Below, piece after piece: positions 23,136 to 34,019 of a stretch of 64,000 bases of DNA. The DNA is from Elymus sibiricus. Taxonomy: Eukaryota > Streptophyta > Magnoliopsida > Poales > Poaceae. The number at the start of each line of letters is the position of its first letter. The stretch's first letter is position 1. The notes beneath the pieces are model-generated. The model searched no databases and had not been told where the DNA came from. It worked only from the letters and a program-made list of their open reading frames with translations. The translations under genes and the position numbers were made by a program. The stretch spans positions 543,658,222 through 543,722,221 of the forward strand of contig CM077667.1 of the NCBI GenBank assembly GCA_039707655.1, given 5' to 3'.

Positions 23136-24365
23136 TTGACTCGCGGCGAGTTACCTGAGGATGAGACCTTGGCAAGGCAAATCATCAGGCGATCCAAGTC
23201 CATGACTATCATCAATGGCGAGTTGCATAAGTGCAGCGTCACCGGCGTTTTTCAACGTTGTGTTTCACATGAGGAAGGTAGGGAAATCTTAAGTGAGATT
23301 CACGCTGGGGATTGTGGTCATCACGCCGGCTCAAAATCTCTGATGGCCAAGGCTTTTCGACATGGTTTCTTCTGGCTGACGGCTCATAAGGACGCAGAAG
23401 ACTTGGTTCTCAAGTGCGATGGATGTCAAAAGTTCGGGTGACGTGCTCACGTGCCGGCTCAGGAGTTGCGGATGATCCCAATTACCTGGCCGTTCGCGGT
23501 CTGGGGGCTTGATATGGTCGGGCCCTTCAAAAGATCCAAAGACAAAAAGACCCACCTTCTGGTGGCGGTGGATAAATTTACCAAGTGGGTGGAGGCTGAG
23601 CCGGTTGGCAAGTGTGACGCAACTACGGCGGTTCAGTTCGTCAAAAAATTGATCTACCGCTTTGGTTACCCCCATAGTATCATCACAGATAATGGCACAA
23701 ACCTATCCAAGGGGGCTATGCAAGCATTCTGTGAAAGTGAGCACATTCGGCTTGACGTTTCTGCGGTTGCTCATCCACAATCTAATGGTCAGGCAGAGCG
23801 TGCTAACCAGGAGATCCTGAGAGGTATCAAGCCCCGGCTTATGGCTCCTCTGCAGCGAACGCCGGGTTGTTGGGTAGAGGAGTTACCGTCAGTTTTATGG
23901 AGCATCAGAACTACTCCTAATAGGTCAACAGGCTATACGCCTTTCTTCATGGTTTATGGCGCAGAAGCCATGTTACCAAGTGACATACGTCATGACTCAC
24001 CACGGGTGGCGGCTTATGTGGAGGCAGATAATGAGACGGCGCGTCAGGACGCGTTAGATGCTTTGGATCAAGAGCGTGATCTGGCGGCGGCTCGATCGGC
24101 GATTTATCAACAAGACCTGCGTCGCTATCACAGCCGCAGAGTTAAGACCCGGACGTTTCAAGAAGGCGACTTGGTGTTGCGCCTGATTCAAGATCAGACG
24201 GACGCGCACAAGCTATCTCCTCCATGGAAAGGACCTTTTGTGGTTAGCAGAAAGCTCAACAATGGGTCATACTATCTCATTGACGTACGAGACGAGTCAC
24301 GCACTTCTGGGCAGGAGACCCTACGGCCATGCAATATCGCTCATCTGCGACCTTACTATACTTGA
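23136..24365 (+). pseudogene. Gypsy integrase
   Basis: The zinc-binding HHCC domain (IHAGDCGHHAGSKSLM ... CDGCQKFG, 23305-23438) is followed by an in-frame TGA at 23439-23441. The core domain then has the three acidic residues in GLDMVGPFKR, ITDNGTNLSKG and GQAERANQEILRG. The C-terminal part includes DLVLRLIQDQ and WKGPFVVSRKLNNGSYYL and ends at a natural TGA (24363-24365). Confidence 0.92.
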
Positions 24366-25525
24366 GTCATCGACGCCCCCCATTGTACATCATCATTGTG
24401 TATATCACATTTATATATAATAAAGTTGGCATCCCTGCAAGCCGGGGCCTCTGCCTGTTATACATCAGATTGTGCAATAGTTGATACAACTACAAGGTCA
24501 CTTGGGGGCTTCTAACCCGCCAGGGTTCAGCTTACACACCCTCTTGATCGGCTCTTCAGCCACAGTAAGGCCGGGTTATATACCCAAAAAGTTGACTCCG
24601 TCAACAAGGTCATTTGGGGGCTTCCAACCCACCGGGTTTAGCTTACACACCCTCTTGATTGGCTCTTCAGCCACCGCAAGTTGGAGTTAAACCTGCCTGT
24701 AAGCTGATGCTGCTCCACCAGGTGAGCCGCCGAACTCTTACCAGTTAATCTCGATCAGAGACCCTGAGCTGTTCACACATATTTGACAGTCACTCTCGCT
24801 AGAGACCCTATACTGGTCAAGGTTAAACCGGCGGCTCTTGTCACGAGAGGGCCGGCTTACGGAAAGCGAGGATAAACTCACCCATCTGCTGCCGACTCTC
24901 CGCTATGTGGCCCGTTCGTACTCTTAAACAGTTACTCTTTTAAAGACCATGTACTGTTTAAGGTTCAAACGACGGATTTACGTCACGTGAGAGGTAGCTT
25001 ATGGGCCCTAAGGGTGCTCATGCCCTGCTGCGTCTCTTTCTGGTTCGTTGCGCTCTTATCAGTTAATCTCGCCTAGAGACCCTGAGCCGTTCAAAAGAAT
25101 TGACGGTCACTCTCGTTAGAGACCTTGTACTGATAAGAGTTCAAGTAGCGAATCCACCCAGAAGAACTGGCTTATGAGTTTCAAAAAGAAAGGCAAGGTC
25201 AAGCAAGATTTAAACATCTCCGGGTTGTGCTTCTTCAAGCCGCCCTTACGGCAATACAAAACATACTCTGTCTTGTTTGTTTTTGCAGGGTTTCTCTCCT
25301 CAGATGAGCCGCCGAAAAATCAAGTATTATGAGCAGAACACAAGGCAGATAAGCATGCATCAAGTTGTGCAAAGATTCATACGTGCGCGATGGCACGGCT
25401 CAGGCAAACAAGTTTTCTATGCCTATTACAAACTCCCCAGGGAGCCCAAAATACCAGACAAGTATTTGTACACTACTAGCCTTGGCGGGTCACGGAGCCG
25501 GGTTAACAATTTCGGAAGAAAGTTA
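24366..25525. other. Non-coding 3' region of the Tat Gypsy
   Basis: Contains a 112-bp tandem pair (separate entry). At 24735-25145 there are three loosely repeated blocks of the form 'gttaatctcg..agagaccctgagc.gttca ... tcactctcg.tagagacc.tgtactg'. No sense-strand gene was recognised. Confidence 0.55.
24492..24690. repeat. Tandem pair, about 112 bp
   Basis: Copies begin at 24492 and 24604 with acaaggtca-ttgggggctt and share gcttacacaccctcttgat and ggctcttcagccac. Confidence 0.8.
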
Positions 25526-28500
25526 TCAGCTCGATGGCGGGTCATCCTGCGCCGGGTCATCGACCTCTTCGATCTGAAGATTGTCCACATCCCAGTTGCA
25601 GTTTGTTAGAACTTCAAATTGAGCCTCGTCAAAGAGGGGAGACGGGTCAATCTCAGGAGCAAAGAGGTGCTTACGGCGGGCAGGAATCAAATCTCTGGCT
25701 TCAAAAGTTGGGCCACGCACTCTTTTGCTGACCTCGCTGTAAGCCGCCTGGTACGTTGACAGATCAAGTTCATCAACCAGTGTTGATGCGAGTACTCTGG
25801 AGGCCTTCATACACTTGGCATAGTCAGCTTCGGTGAACTCTGAGCCGTCGTCTTTCTTTGATGGAAAGCCGTCCATCATTTCTTCTGCTGACAGTTCAGG
25901 GGCAAAGGCCAGAGACCGGCTTAGCGCAGCCATTGCTCCCTTCTTGGCGGCTGATCATTTGAGTTCCTCAACCTGTTTGGGCAGAGTCGACAGAAGCTCT
26001 ATCACTCCCTTCATGAATTTGGGGATGCTTTCTTTATTCAGCATTGCTTTAATGGTGCAAAGGGTCCCGCAGTACAGTTGTTCTGACAAGGAATATACTG
26101 CCTTTAGCTTCAACAAGCTGTCTAAAGACTGTTGGCGGCTTCTTCGACCTGCAAGGAAAGATTTGGTGGTATAAGCCGCCCGCACAGTTTTTAGACAAGG
26201 CAATTCGCTAAAGTATACAGTGCTTACCAAAGATAGCAGAGGTCATCCTTGAGATATGGCGCTTGAGGGTTTGCAGTTCATCTGAAGCAAGCTTGAGTTG
26301 CTGATTAGCATCGTCTGCGCGCTTGGTCAGAGCGGCTTGTGTAGACTCAGCACTCTTCTTGAAGGCATTAAACTTAGCTTGAACCTTCTCAAGCTCCTTA
26401 ACGGCAACCCGCCATTTTTCTTCCGCTTCAGACCGGGCGGTTTGTTGGGCAGCAAGGCTTTCTTTTACGCCGGTCAAATCAGACTCGGCCGTCTCCAAAG
26501 CTTCCTACATTGTACAAAACAAAACAAGTCAGGAGGTTTAAGCCGCCAGGATGAGATGTTAACATATGATTGATGAAGCTGGTATGACAAGTCTCAAGCA
26601 GATTGCAAGCAATATACTTGACACTTGGGGGCTAATGTCTGTGTTTGCTCTCCAAGTCTACAATGAAGTCCCGGTTCATCTTCATAAAGATAAGCCGGCA
26701 CTTGGGGGCTACACACGGCGCTTTCCAAGTCTACAATGAAGTCCCGGTTCATCTTCATAAAGATAAGCGGCACTTGGGGGCTACACACGGCGCTTTCCAT
26801 GTCTACAATGAAGTCCCGGCTCATCTTCATAAAGATAAGCCGGCACTTGGGAGCTACACACGGCGTTTCCAAAAATTCCAGTGAAGTTCCGGCTCATCAT
26901 TTTCATGCTGACCTGGACTTGGGGGCTAGCATTGATCAAATCTTCAAATTGAGTATCGTCTTACTATCTATACTAACCTGATACTTGGGGGCTACAGGCT
27001 AAGCTATTTGGAGTATGACTTAGATTGGAAGACCCGGTCTACCATTTACAATGTTAAACCAGCTCTTGGGGGCTACATAAGGGTAAAAGGGAAAAGCAGG
27101 AGGAGTACCTCATATTTTTTCTTCATCAGACTAACAAGTTTGAGCTCCATGTTCCGGCTTGTGGTCAGGCGGTTCAGATAACCAGCGTGTAATTCGTCGG
27201 CAGTCAGCTTCTCCAACACAGGGAATTCAAAGTTAAACTTCTCAGGCGAGGAAGCTTCAGCCTTGCTGGTATGTCTTGTCAGTACATGAGGCTCGGGAGA
27301 TTGATAACCCGTCCAGTAATGGTAACGTCTGGAAGAACTGTGTCTTCGACGGCTGTTGAAGGGCTGGGCGGCTTAGGGTCATCCCTTAGAGGACTCTCAG
27401 TTGCCGTGTCATGATCAGCTGGTTCAGGGGGCGGATGAGTATCTTCAGGTGCATCTTTCATAATTTCAGTGGACTCCACATGAGTTGAAGGGGAGGCCCG
27501 CTTAGCAATCTCCGGCTCCTGGGCAGTAGGGGCAGTGGTAGACCCGCCGGTCTTCCTTCGCTTTGCTTGAGCCCTGGAAAACAAGAAGAATTATTGCATA
27601 AATAACAAGGACGATAGAAAGGGATGATGGAAATACAAAGGTACGTACTCCGGGTTGATCTTCATAGGAGGCAGCTTAGTCGCAGTGGAATCACCGGACG
27701 AGGGGGGCGTTTCCTGAAAGCAGTTAAGACAGTACAAAGCAGAGTAAGGTTACAATGCAAGGTTGTTAAGACCGACCTTAATTAAAAGATTACCTCAGCC
27801 GGCCGTTTCCGCGGAGCCGGAGAATTCGATAACCTGGCCACAAGATCTTCAGAGCCGGTGCTCCGGGTCTGACGCCGGGAGTTGTGCTGTTGCTTTTTCA
27901 AAAGAAAATTGGGGTCTAAATAAGCAAGAGGATGAGACAATGGGACTTTCCGTACGACCCGCCGTATTTTTTCTGGTGGAATATTTTCTAAGTCAGAAGA
28001 GATATAAGTTACCTCAGGGGCGTCTGCATGGCTTGTTTCTGTTTCCTCCTATGAATAATTGTTGTCAATAAGTTGCATAAAGAGACGGCCAAGGGAATCA
28101 AGTTCTACCTCTGAGTCGTCAAGCTCAGGCGGGTCTTGAGCGGCAGTTTTGTTTTTCTGGACGCGAGTCTTAGCCACCTTAGGTTTCCTCACAGGAGGAT
28201 TATATTTCTTCTTCCAGAAAGAATAGCTGGCCTGTGCATAAGCCGCCAAAGAAGATTAAAGTGTGCAAGGCAAAAAGTTAAGACAAGAATGACCAATTTT
28301 GTGGAAGGAATTTCTTACAGCTGGAGCCGGGTTCTTGACGCAAAAAGGTTTCAGCCCAACTCTGTTGCAAACCGCTTGTTTTTCGCCAAGGAGCCCTTTG
28401 ACGGAGGAGTTGATGTTTTCTTCGGTCAGAGGAACGGTACTGAAACAGAGCGGGTCATTGGGTTCACCCATGAATTCGTGCATGAGCCGGTCACGCCGGC

Positions 28501-29206
28501 TCAGTGGCAGGATCTTCCAGCTAACCCAGCAGCGGGTTAGATCGACGCCGGTCAAACCATTGGCCATTAAGGCCCTGATCTTCGCGAAAGCCGGAGCATA
28601 TTTCGCTCGCTATGCGGCGGACATCCGATCTGGAAGTTCTCCAGTGTTGCAGAGCCGGGTAGGGCGGTAACCCAGCAGCGGATTCTCTCCTTCAGGGGAA
28701 GTGTCCTTGCAGTAAAACCAAGTCTTGTTCCAATCCTTGGGGTGACTTGGTAGAATAGCTACTGGATAGGGCAAATCTCTCCATCTCTGGATAGAGACGC
28801 CGCCAAGCTCTAAACTTGGTCCAGCCGCTACTTCGGTTTGGCGGTTCACGTAATGGAAATCACGGAAGAGGTCAACAGACGGCTCTTCTTGCAGGTAAAC
28901 TTCACACAAAACTTGAAACTGACACATGTTGGTGACATAATTTGGGCCTATGTCTTGGGGGTGAAGCTTGTAGAAATGAAGAACATCCCGGAAATTTTTT
29001 GACCCGGGCGGGCTAAATCCGCGGAGGAGGTGATCAGTGAACACGACAACTTCCCCTTCCTTGGGAGTAGGTCATGGTTCTGGCCCCGGAACCTGCCAGT
29101 GTATGACATCCTGAGCCGGCAGGATACCCGATTCTACGAAGTCAAGTAAGAGCTGTTCCGTGACTCCGGAGCTGACCCAATCGCAAGACAAAGGCGCTCT
29201 CGACAT
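25526..29206 (-). pseudogene. Antisense gene of the Tat Gypsy: gypsy-type putative transposon protein (PF04195-like) with coiled coil
   Basis: On the minus strand an ATG at 29206 opens exon 1 (29206-28319, 296 codons, ending CCAGCT|GTAAG). Exon 2 is 28231-27794 (gcacag|GCC ... GAG|GTAATC). Further exons lie at about 27713-27640, 27576-27280, 27260-27109, 26506-26229 and 26148-25526, all with GT/AG-like borders. Exon 1 has the conserved region LLRGFSPPGSKNFRDVLHFY, FQVLCEVYLQEEPSVDLF, LELGGVSIQRWRD, HPKDWNKTWFYCKD, which I recognise as the 'putative gypsy type transposon' domain. Exon 2 and the 27.3-27.6 kb exon are polar and low-complexity. The 26.2-26.5 kb exon is a long coiled coil. In-frame stops are TGA near 29087, TAG near 28608, TAG near 28051 and TGA near 25966. 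The function is unknown; such ORFs are an accessory trait of Tat elements. Confidence 0.75.
26622..26900. repeat. Tandem repeat of about 73 bp, nearly four copies
   Basis: Units start at 26622, 26699, 26771 and 26844 with cacttggg-gctacacacgg. Each includes tctacaatgaagtcccgg, tcatcttcataaagataag and ccggcacttggg. The array lies in an intron of the antisense gene. The motif acttgggggct recurs singly at 26915, 26980 and 27065. Confidence 0.85.
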
Positions 29207-30148
29207 GATGGCGGTTCAACTGCGAAAAGGCCCAAAGTATGGCGGCCGCTTAGAAAAACATTAACTGGATGAGGCAGCTGTGGTCAGTATAATGGTGAGG
29301 AGTTAAGACGCCAAAGCATTTTATCAGAGAGCCGCCAATACAATGGCGGGTTAGGTGGAGAAGGCAACACTGGGAAATACTGCTAAGTGCGGATAAACAG
29401 GTTTCACATATTGTCACTATAGCTGCAAGATCTACGGGTGAAGGTAAATGAAAAATATTCAAAAACCTAAAAGGCAGACAAAGAACAGGCGGACAGCACG
29501 CGGTGGAGATTGATGTGCAAATCCAAAGCAAGTGAGCATTGTCATTATGTGAACGTCCGCAACACATAGACGGTGCAATGGGATGCAAAGAGATGCTTCG
29601 TGGTCTATACTACGAAGAACGCCTTGACGAACAGTGAAGAACACTAGGGAAGACGATGAACTCGGGAGATCTTAATGGGGACGACTGCAGATTCAATAAG
29701 AGCTGAGGATGATACCTCGCGGATGCGGACGGGCTGGCGGAGCTCTGGTCCAAGTTAGGTCGATGCGGCGGCCGGCGATGGGGGCGACGGCGAAGTCCGG
29801 TCAGGCGCGGTGGAGCTCTGGAGGCGTGGTCGTTCGAAGGAGGAAGAAGACAGAGGAGGCGGAGAAGGGAAAACAGGATACCACGTGTCCCTATTTATGA
29901 GACGGAAGGGCAACAGTGCGCGCGAAAATCGAGGAAGCACAGTGATGATTAACCGAACGTGGCGCCTCGATTTTCGGGATGACCCTTCAATGAGGGGATC
30001 CGTTGCAGACGTCACGAAATCTTTTCAGAATATTCGATATGACGTCACGGCGGGTTATCAATTTCCTTTTCAGGTGATAAAATGTGAGACTCGCCACCAA
30101 ATGAGTTGAAGATTGACATGAGCTGGCTCAAATCAACCTGGGGCCTAA
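29207..30148. other. Region between the antisense gene and the 3' LTR
   Basis: No protein recognised. It would contain the antisense gene's leader and promoter. A minus-strand TATA-like CATAAATAG lies at 29891-29899, about 690 bp upstream of the antisense ATG. The last bases (ctggggcctaa) are a short purine-rich tract before the LTR. Confidence 0.4.
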
Positions 30149-30686
30149 TGTTGGGGATATAACCCCGTGGTAAGACCCGCCCAGGAGGGGCCGGGTCATA
30201 CCTGGCGGCTCATAGCCCAGACCCTTAAGGTGGGCTGGAAGATGAAGGCCAGGCCGCGTGGCGGCTTACCAGATGGGCCAAGGCGGAGGCCCAGAGATAG
30301 AAGAGGGTATGAAGACCCGGGCGGTTAAGCCGCACGGAGATGGCTTGCCCAAGACGGCAAGGCGGCTTAGAGATAGGATTCACTACGATGTATGAGTCGG
30401 TTTAGGACTCGTAACCCAGGGCCTTGACCTCCTATATAAAGGTAAGACCCTGGGACGGCTTAGACAGAAACCAAGAAGTCGAGGACTAGGTCAAGCGAAT
30501 CCGCTCCCTTGTAATCGATACTCCAATCAATACAACTCAAGCAGGACGTAGGCTTTTACCTCTTCCGGAGGGGCTGAACCTGGGTAAACCTGTGTCCCTC
30601 GTCTCGACCAACCCCTTTGAGTCCACCGCCTTAGCGATGGCCTCGAACCTAAGTCTTCGGACATCTGCCGTGACAAAACCACGACA
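30149..30686 (+). repeat. 3' LTR of the Tat Gypsy
   Basis: Begins TGTTGGGGATATAACCCC and ends CCACGACA, followed by the duplicated GATCC. TATATAAA lies at 30433-30440. Confidence 0.92.
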
Positions 30687-30691
30687 GATCC

Positions 30692-31871
30692 CATCTCGGA
30701 TTTCATGGCCTCTAACCATTTGTCGCAATTCGGGCCCACCATCGCTTCTCCATCGCTCGTAGGTTCATCGTTGTCCAACAACTTGCCCTCTAAGACAGGG
30801 TTACCGTACCACTCAGGAGCAGTACGTATCCTTGTCGACCTACGAGGTTCGATAGTAACTTGATCCGGAGCTTCATGATCACCATCATCAGCTTCCTCTT
30901 CAACAGACGTAGGTTCCATAGAAACATCTTTCTGCACTGTGCTACTCTCTGGTTGAAGTAAAGGTTCAACAACCTCATCAAGTTCTATCTTCCTTCCACT
31001 CAATTCTTTCGAGAGAAACTCTTTCTCGAGAAAGAACCCGTTCTTAGCGACAAACACTTTGCCTTAGGATCTGAGATAGAAGGTATACCCAACCGTCTCT
31101 TTTGGGTATCCTATGAAGACACATTTGTCCGCTTTGGGTTCAAGCTGTTCTGGCTGAAGCCTTTTGACATAAGCATCGCATCCCCAAACCTTAAGAAACG
31201 ACAACTTGGGTTTCATGCCAAACCACAGTTCATACGGTGTCGTCTCCACGGACTTAGATGGTGCCCTATTTAAAGTGAATGCAGCTGCCTCTAACGCATA
31301 ACCCCGAAATGATAGTGGCAGATCGGCAAGAGACATCATAGAACGCACCATATCCAATAAGGTTCGATTACGATGTTTAGACACACCATTACGCTGTGGT
31401 GTTCCAGGTGGCGTCAACTGTGAAACAATTCCACATTGTCTTAAGTGATTGCCAAACTCATAACTCAGATATTCTCCCCTCGATCAGATCGTAGGAATTT
31501 GATCTTCTTGTTACGATAATTCTCAACTTCACTCTGAAATTGCTTGAACTTTTCAAACGTTTCAGACTTGTGTTTCATGAAGTAAATATACCAATATCTA
31601 CTCAAATCGTCAGTGAAGGTGAGAAAATAACGATATCCACAGCGCGCCTCAATGCTCATTGGACCGCACACATCAGTATGTATGATTTACAACAAGTCAC
31701 TTGCCCGTTCCATTGTTCCTGAAAACGGGGTCTTAGTCATCTTGCCCATGAGTCATGGTTCGAATGTGTCAAGTGATTCAAAATCAAGTGACTCCAAAAG
31801 TCCATCAGCATGGAGTTTCTTCATGCATTTTACACCAATATGACCTAAGCGGCAGTGCCACAAGAAAGTGG
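30692..31871 (-). pseudogene. Copia integrase (Angela-like pol, 5' part)
   Basis: The minus strand reads the gag-pre-integrase start (LWHCRLGHIGVK at the 31871 end), then the integrase core with IHTD-type start, CGPMSIEARCGYRYFLTFTDD, KIKFLRSDRGE, and PQRNGVSKHRNRTLLDM. The C-terminal linker follows (LKVWGCDAYVKRLQPEQLEPK, KCVFIGYPKETVGYTFY, RRSTRIRTAPEWYGNP). Lesions are a frameshift between 31417 and 31671 and a stop near 31060. The frame is then cut by the Gypsy insertion at 30691 and continues at 17425. Confidence 0.88.
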
Positions 31872-31882
31872 TGATGGAAATA

Positions 31883-34004
31883 TGTAGAAGATATTATTTA
31901 TCTCCAAGTTCATAATTATGTATATGTTCCATGCTATAACTGCTATGGTTCTCGAGTCTGCAATAACACGAGGCTCGGAGGAATACTCATATGCACGTGT
32001 GGAATAATAAATGGAAAAATGTATTCCTAGTCTGGCCTCTAAGACTAGCTCCAGTGTTGCATGATGGTTCTGTTTTCCTGATCATGGGCATGTCTATGCC
32101 AGCAACTTTGAGGGCACAATGTTAGGAGAACATTTGTGTTGAATCGACCCAAATTGATGTTATGCTATGAGATACATTCGTCACAAGTTAATGGTTAATA
32201 ACACAGAGATGGTTAACGTTTGCATGATTCCTTAGACCATGAGAGTATCGAGTTTCTTCATGCTTGCTTCATGAACTTAGGGGTTTGTTAAACGTCATCC
32301 GTAAATGGGTGGCTATTACGGCAGCTTACGGGTTCATGGAAAAGTATGTCAAGTAACTTGATAGCTCAAGATTGGGATTTGCTCCTCCGACGATGGAGAG
32401 ATATCAATGGGCCCTCTCGGTGTTACGGTATCCATCATCGTCTGGCCAGACACTTTGTGATTTGATCACGGGGATGCCGGAACACGGGAACGAGAAAAGA
32501 GAACAATACCGGCAACGCGGTAACTTGCATGGTGGACAAATTGTTGATCCATAGGGATGCAATATATCTCACCTCGGGTGTTTGTAACATACTGCGAAGC
32601 AACAGGAATAGCACACGGCAACTGGAGGTTCACTCGAATATTCATTCGTGTGGGTATAGGGGTCAATATGGGTGTGCACGGCTCCGATGTTGATCATTGA
32701 TCGGAAGGGGGTTCCGGGTCATGTCTATACTTCACCGAACCTCTAGGGTCACACGCTTAAGGGTCATCTATCTGCTGAATACTAGACAGGGAGTCTGAGA
32801 GAAAGTCACCAAAAAAAGTTTCGGAGACAACGGAAGAGTTCCGGAGAGAGAACACCGAAAGAGTTTCGCTAAAACCGAAAAGTTGTTTCGGAACATACCA
32901 TTAGGTCAAAAGGGTTTCGGCGCACACCTGGAAATTCTTAGAGGGTGCCAGAATTGGTCTAGGAACTTCTGGGAATTTTCGGAGAGAAAAAGCGGAAATG
33001 TTCCGGAGCTGCCGTAACCGCTGTTGTTGCTTTTCGCTGATAAAAACCACCATACCGGAAATGTTTCGGAACATGCCCAGATTAATTTTAGAGGGTGCCA
33101 GAAATGTTCTGGGACCTTCCGGAATTTTTCAGAAGAAACGGTCGCGGAAAACATCTTGTCCCAACGCGAGGGGACAAGATCCCACGAATCGGGGGTTGCT
33201 TGTTAGGTGGCTTTTTGTCTAGGGAGCATGCATGTTTCGTGGAGACATGTTGGTGGGTTGTTGCCCCCCCCCCCCCACCATTCAGGGGCATGATGTTGGG
33301 CCGGCCATGGTGGTGCTCCCCCATGGGGCACCACATGCTTTCCACTTATGCCCTTGTGGTGTACTCACCTCATGCGTATTTTGGTAATCCCACGTCCGAC
33401 CCCACCCCTTGCCTTGGCCTATATAAGGAGGCGGAGAGGAGCTCTTCATCCTCATCTTTTCTCTCATACACATTCCATAGAATTGTCTGGCTTCTCTCTC
33501 CCTCCCAGCGAAATAGTTTCGTAGAGCCGAAAGGCTATCCGGGTTCCGGCAGGAACTAGTTCTGGACGGCGAAGCCATGCCGGATAGATGACACCATATG
33601 TGTGCAACACTGTAGAGAGATCGTAGTTTCGGTCTTAGTTCGAGAGTGCCTCCTGAAGGGCTGCCCGTGTGACCATCCGAGTTTCGAAGGTCCTCCCGAA
33701 GGGCTGTCCGAGTGACCGTCCGAGTTTCGTAGGTCCTCCCAAAGGGTTGCCCGCGACACCGTCCGAGGGACTGTCAGACCAGCTCCCGGAGGGCTGTCCG
33801 AGGGGCAGACGAGGGAGTACATCCTCGCGGTTGGGAGGTTGTAAATCCTAGCTGCGGGGATCTACACCGCCGATCGTCATCCACTCTACTTTCGCTCCGC
33901 TATGAGTCGGTAACGAAAAGATCAAACCTTGTATGCAGTCTCCATAGTGGTCCTGGGCTGGTGCGTAGGTCGGAAATTTTTGTTTTCTGGTGCGTTCCCC
34001 TACA
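31883..34004 (+). repeat. 5' LTR of the 2.1-kb-LTR Copia
   Basis: Starts TGTAGAAGATAT. Compared with the 3' LTR it lacks about 24 bp (the gccctagaggcaataataaat segment) right after position 12. Ends GTTCCCCTACA. A TATA box TATATAAG lies at 33420-33427 (40872-40879 in the other LTR). The short frames inside are repeated in both LTRs and are not genes. Confidence 0.88.
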
Positions 34005-34005
34005 G

Positions 34006-34019
34006 TGGCATCATGAGCC
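34006..34019 (+). other. Primer-binding site
   Basis: TGGCATCATGAGCC, one base after the 5' LTR. The Angela-like element uses a nearly identical site (minus strand, 45771-45757). Confidence 0.7.

Larger units (their letters stand above)
17426..30686 (+). mobile_element. Tat-lineage Gypsy retrotransposon, 13.3 kb, complete with both LTRs
   Basis: It is flanked by a 5-bp duplication GATCC (17421-17425 and 30687-30691). The LTRs are 537 and 538 bp and differ at about 14 positions plus one indel (about 2.6 percent by eye). At 1.3e-8 substitutions per site per year this is about one million years. Internal order is PBS, gag, protease, RT, RNase H, a second archaeal-type RNase H, integrase, then a 5-kb 3' region with an antisense multi-exon gene. 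The second RNase H and the antisense gene are hallmarks of the Tat group (RIRE2/Grande/Retand relatives). Confidence 0.9.

Noticed and set aside
26622..26900. Regularly spaced repeats that might suggest a CRISPR array
   Set aside because: A plant retrotransposon, with direct tandem copies and no unique spacers. It is a minisatellite.
33088..33578. Frames of 85-154 codons, repeated at 40360-41222
   Set aside because: They lie wholly inside the two LTRs of the same Copia element and start or stop at LTR-specific indels. No protein family recognised.
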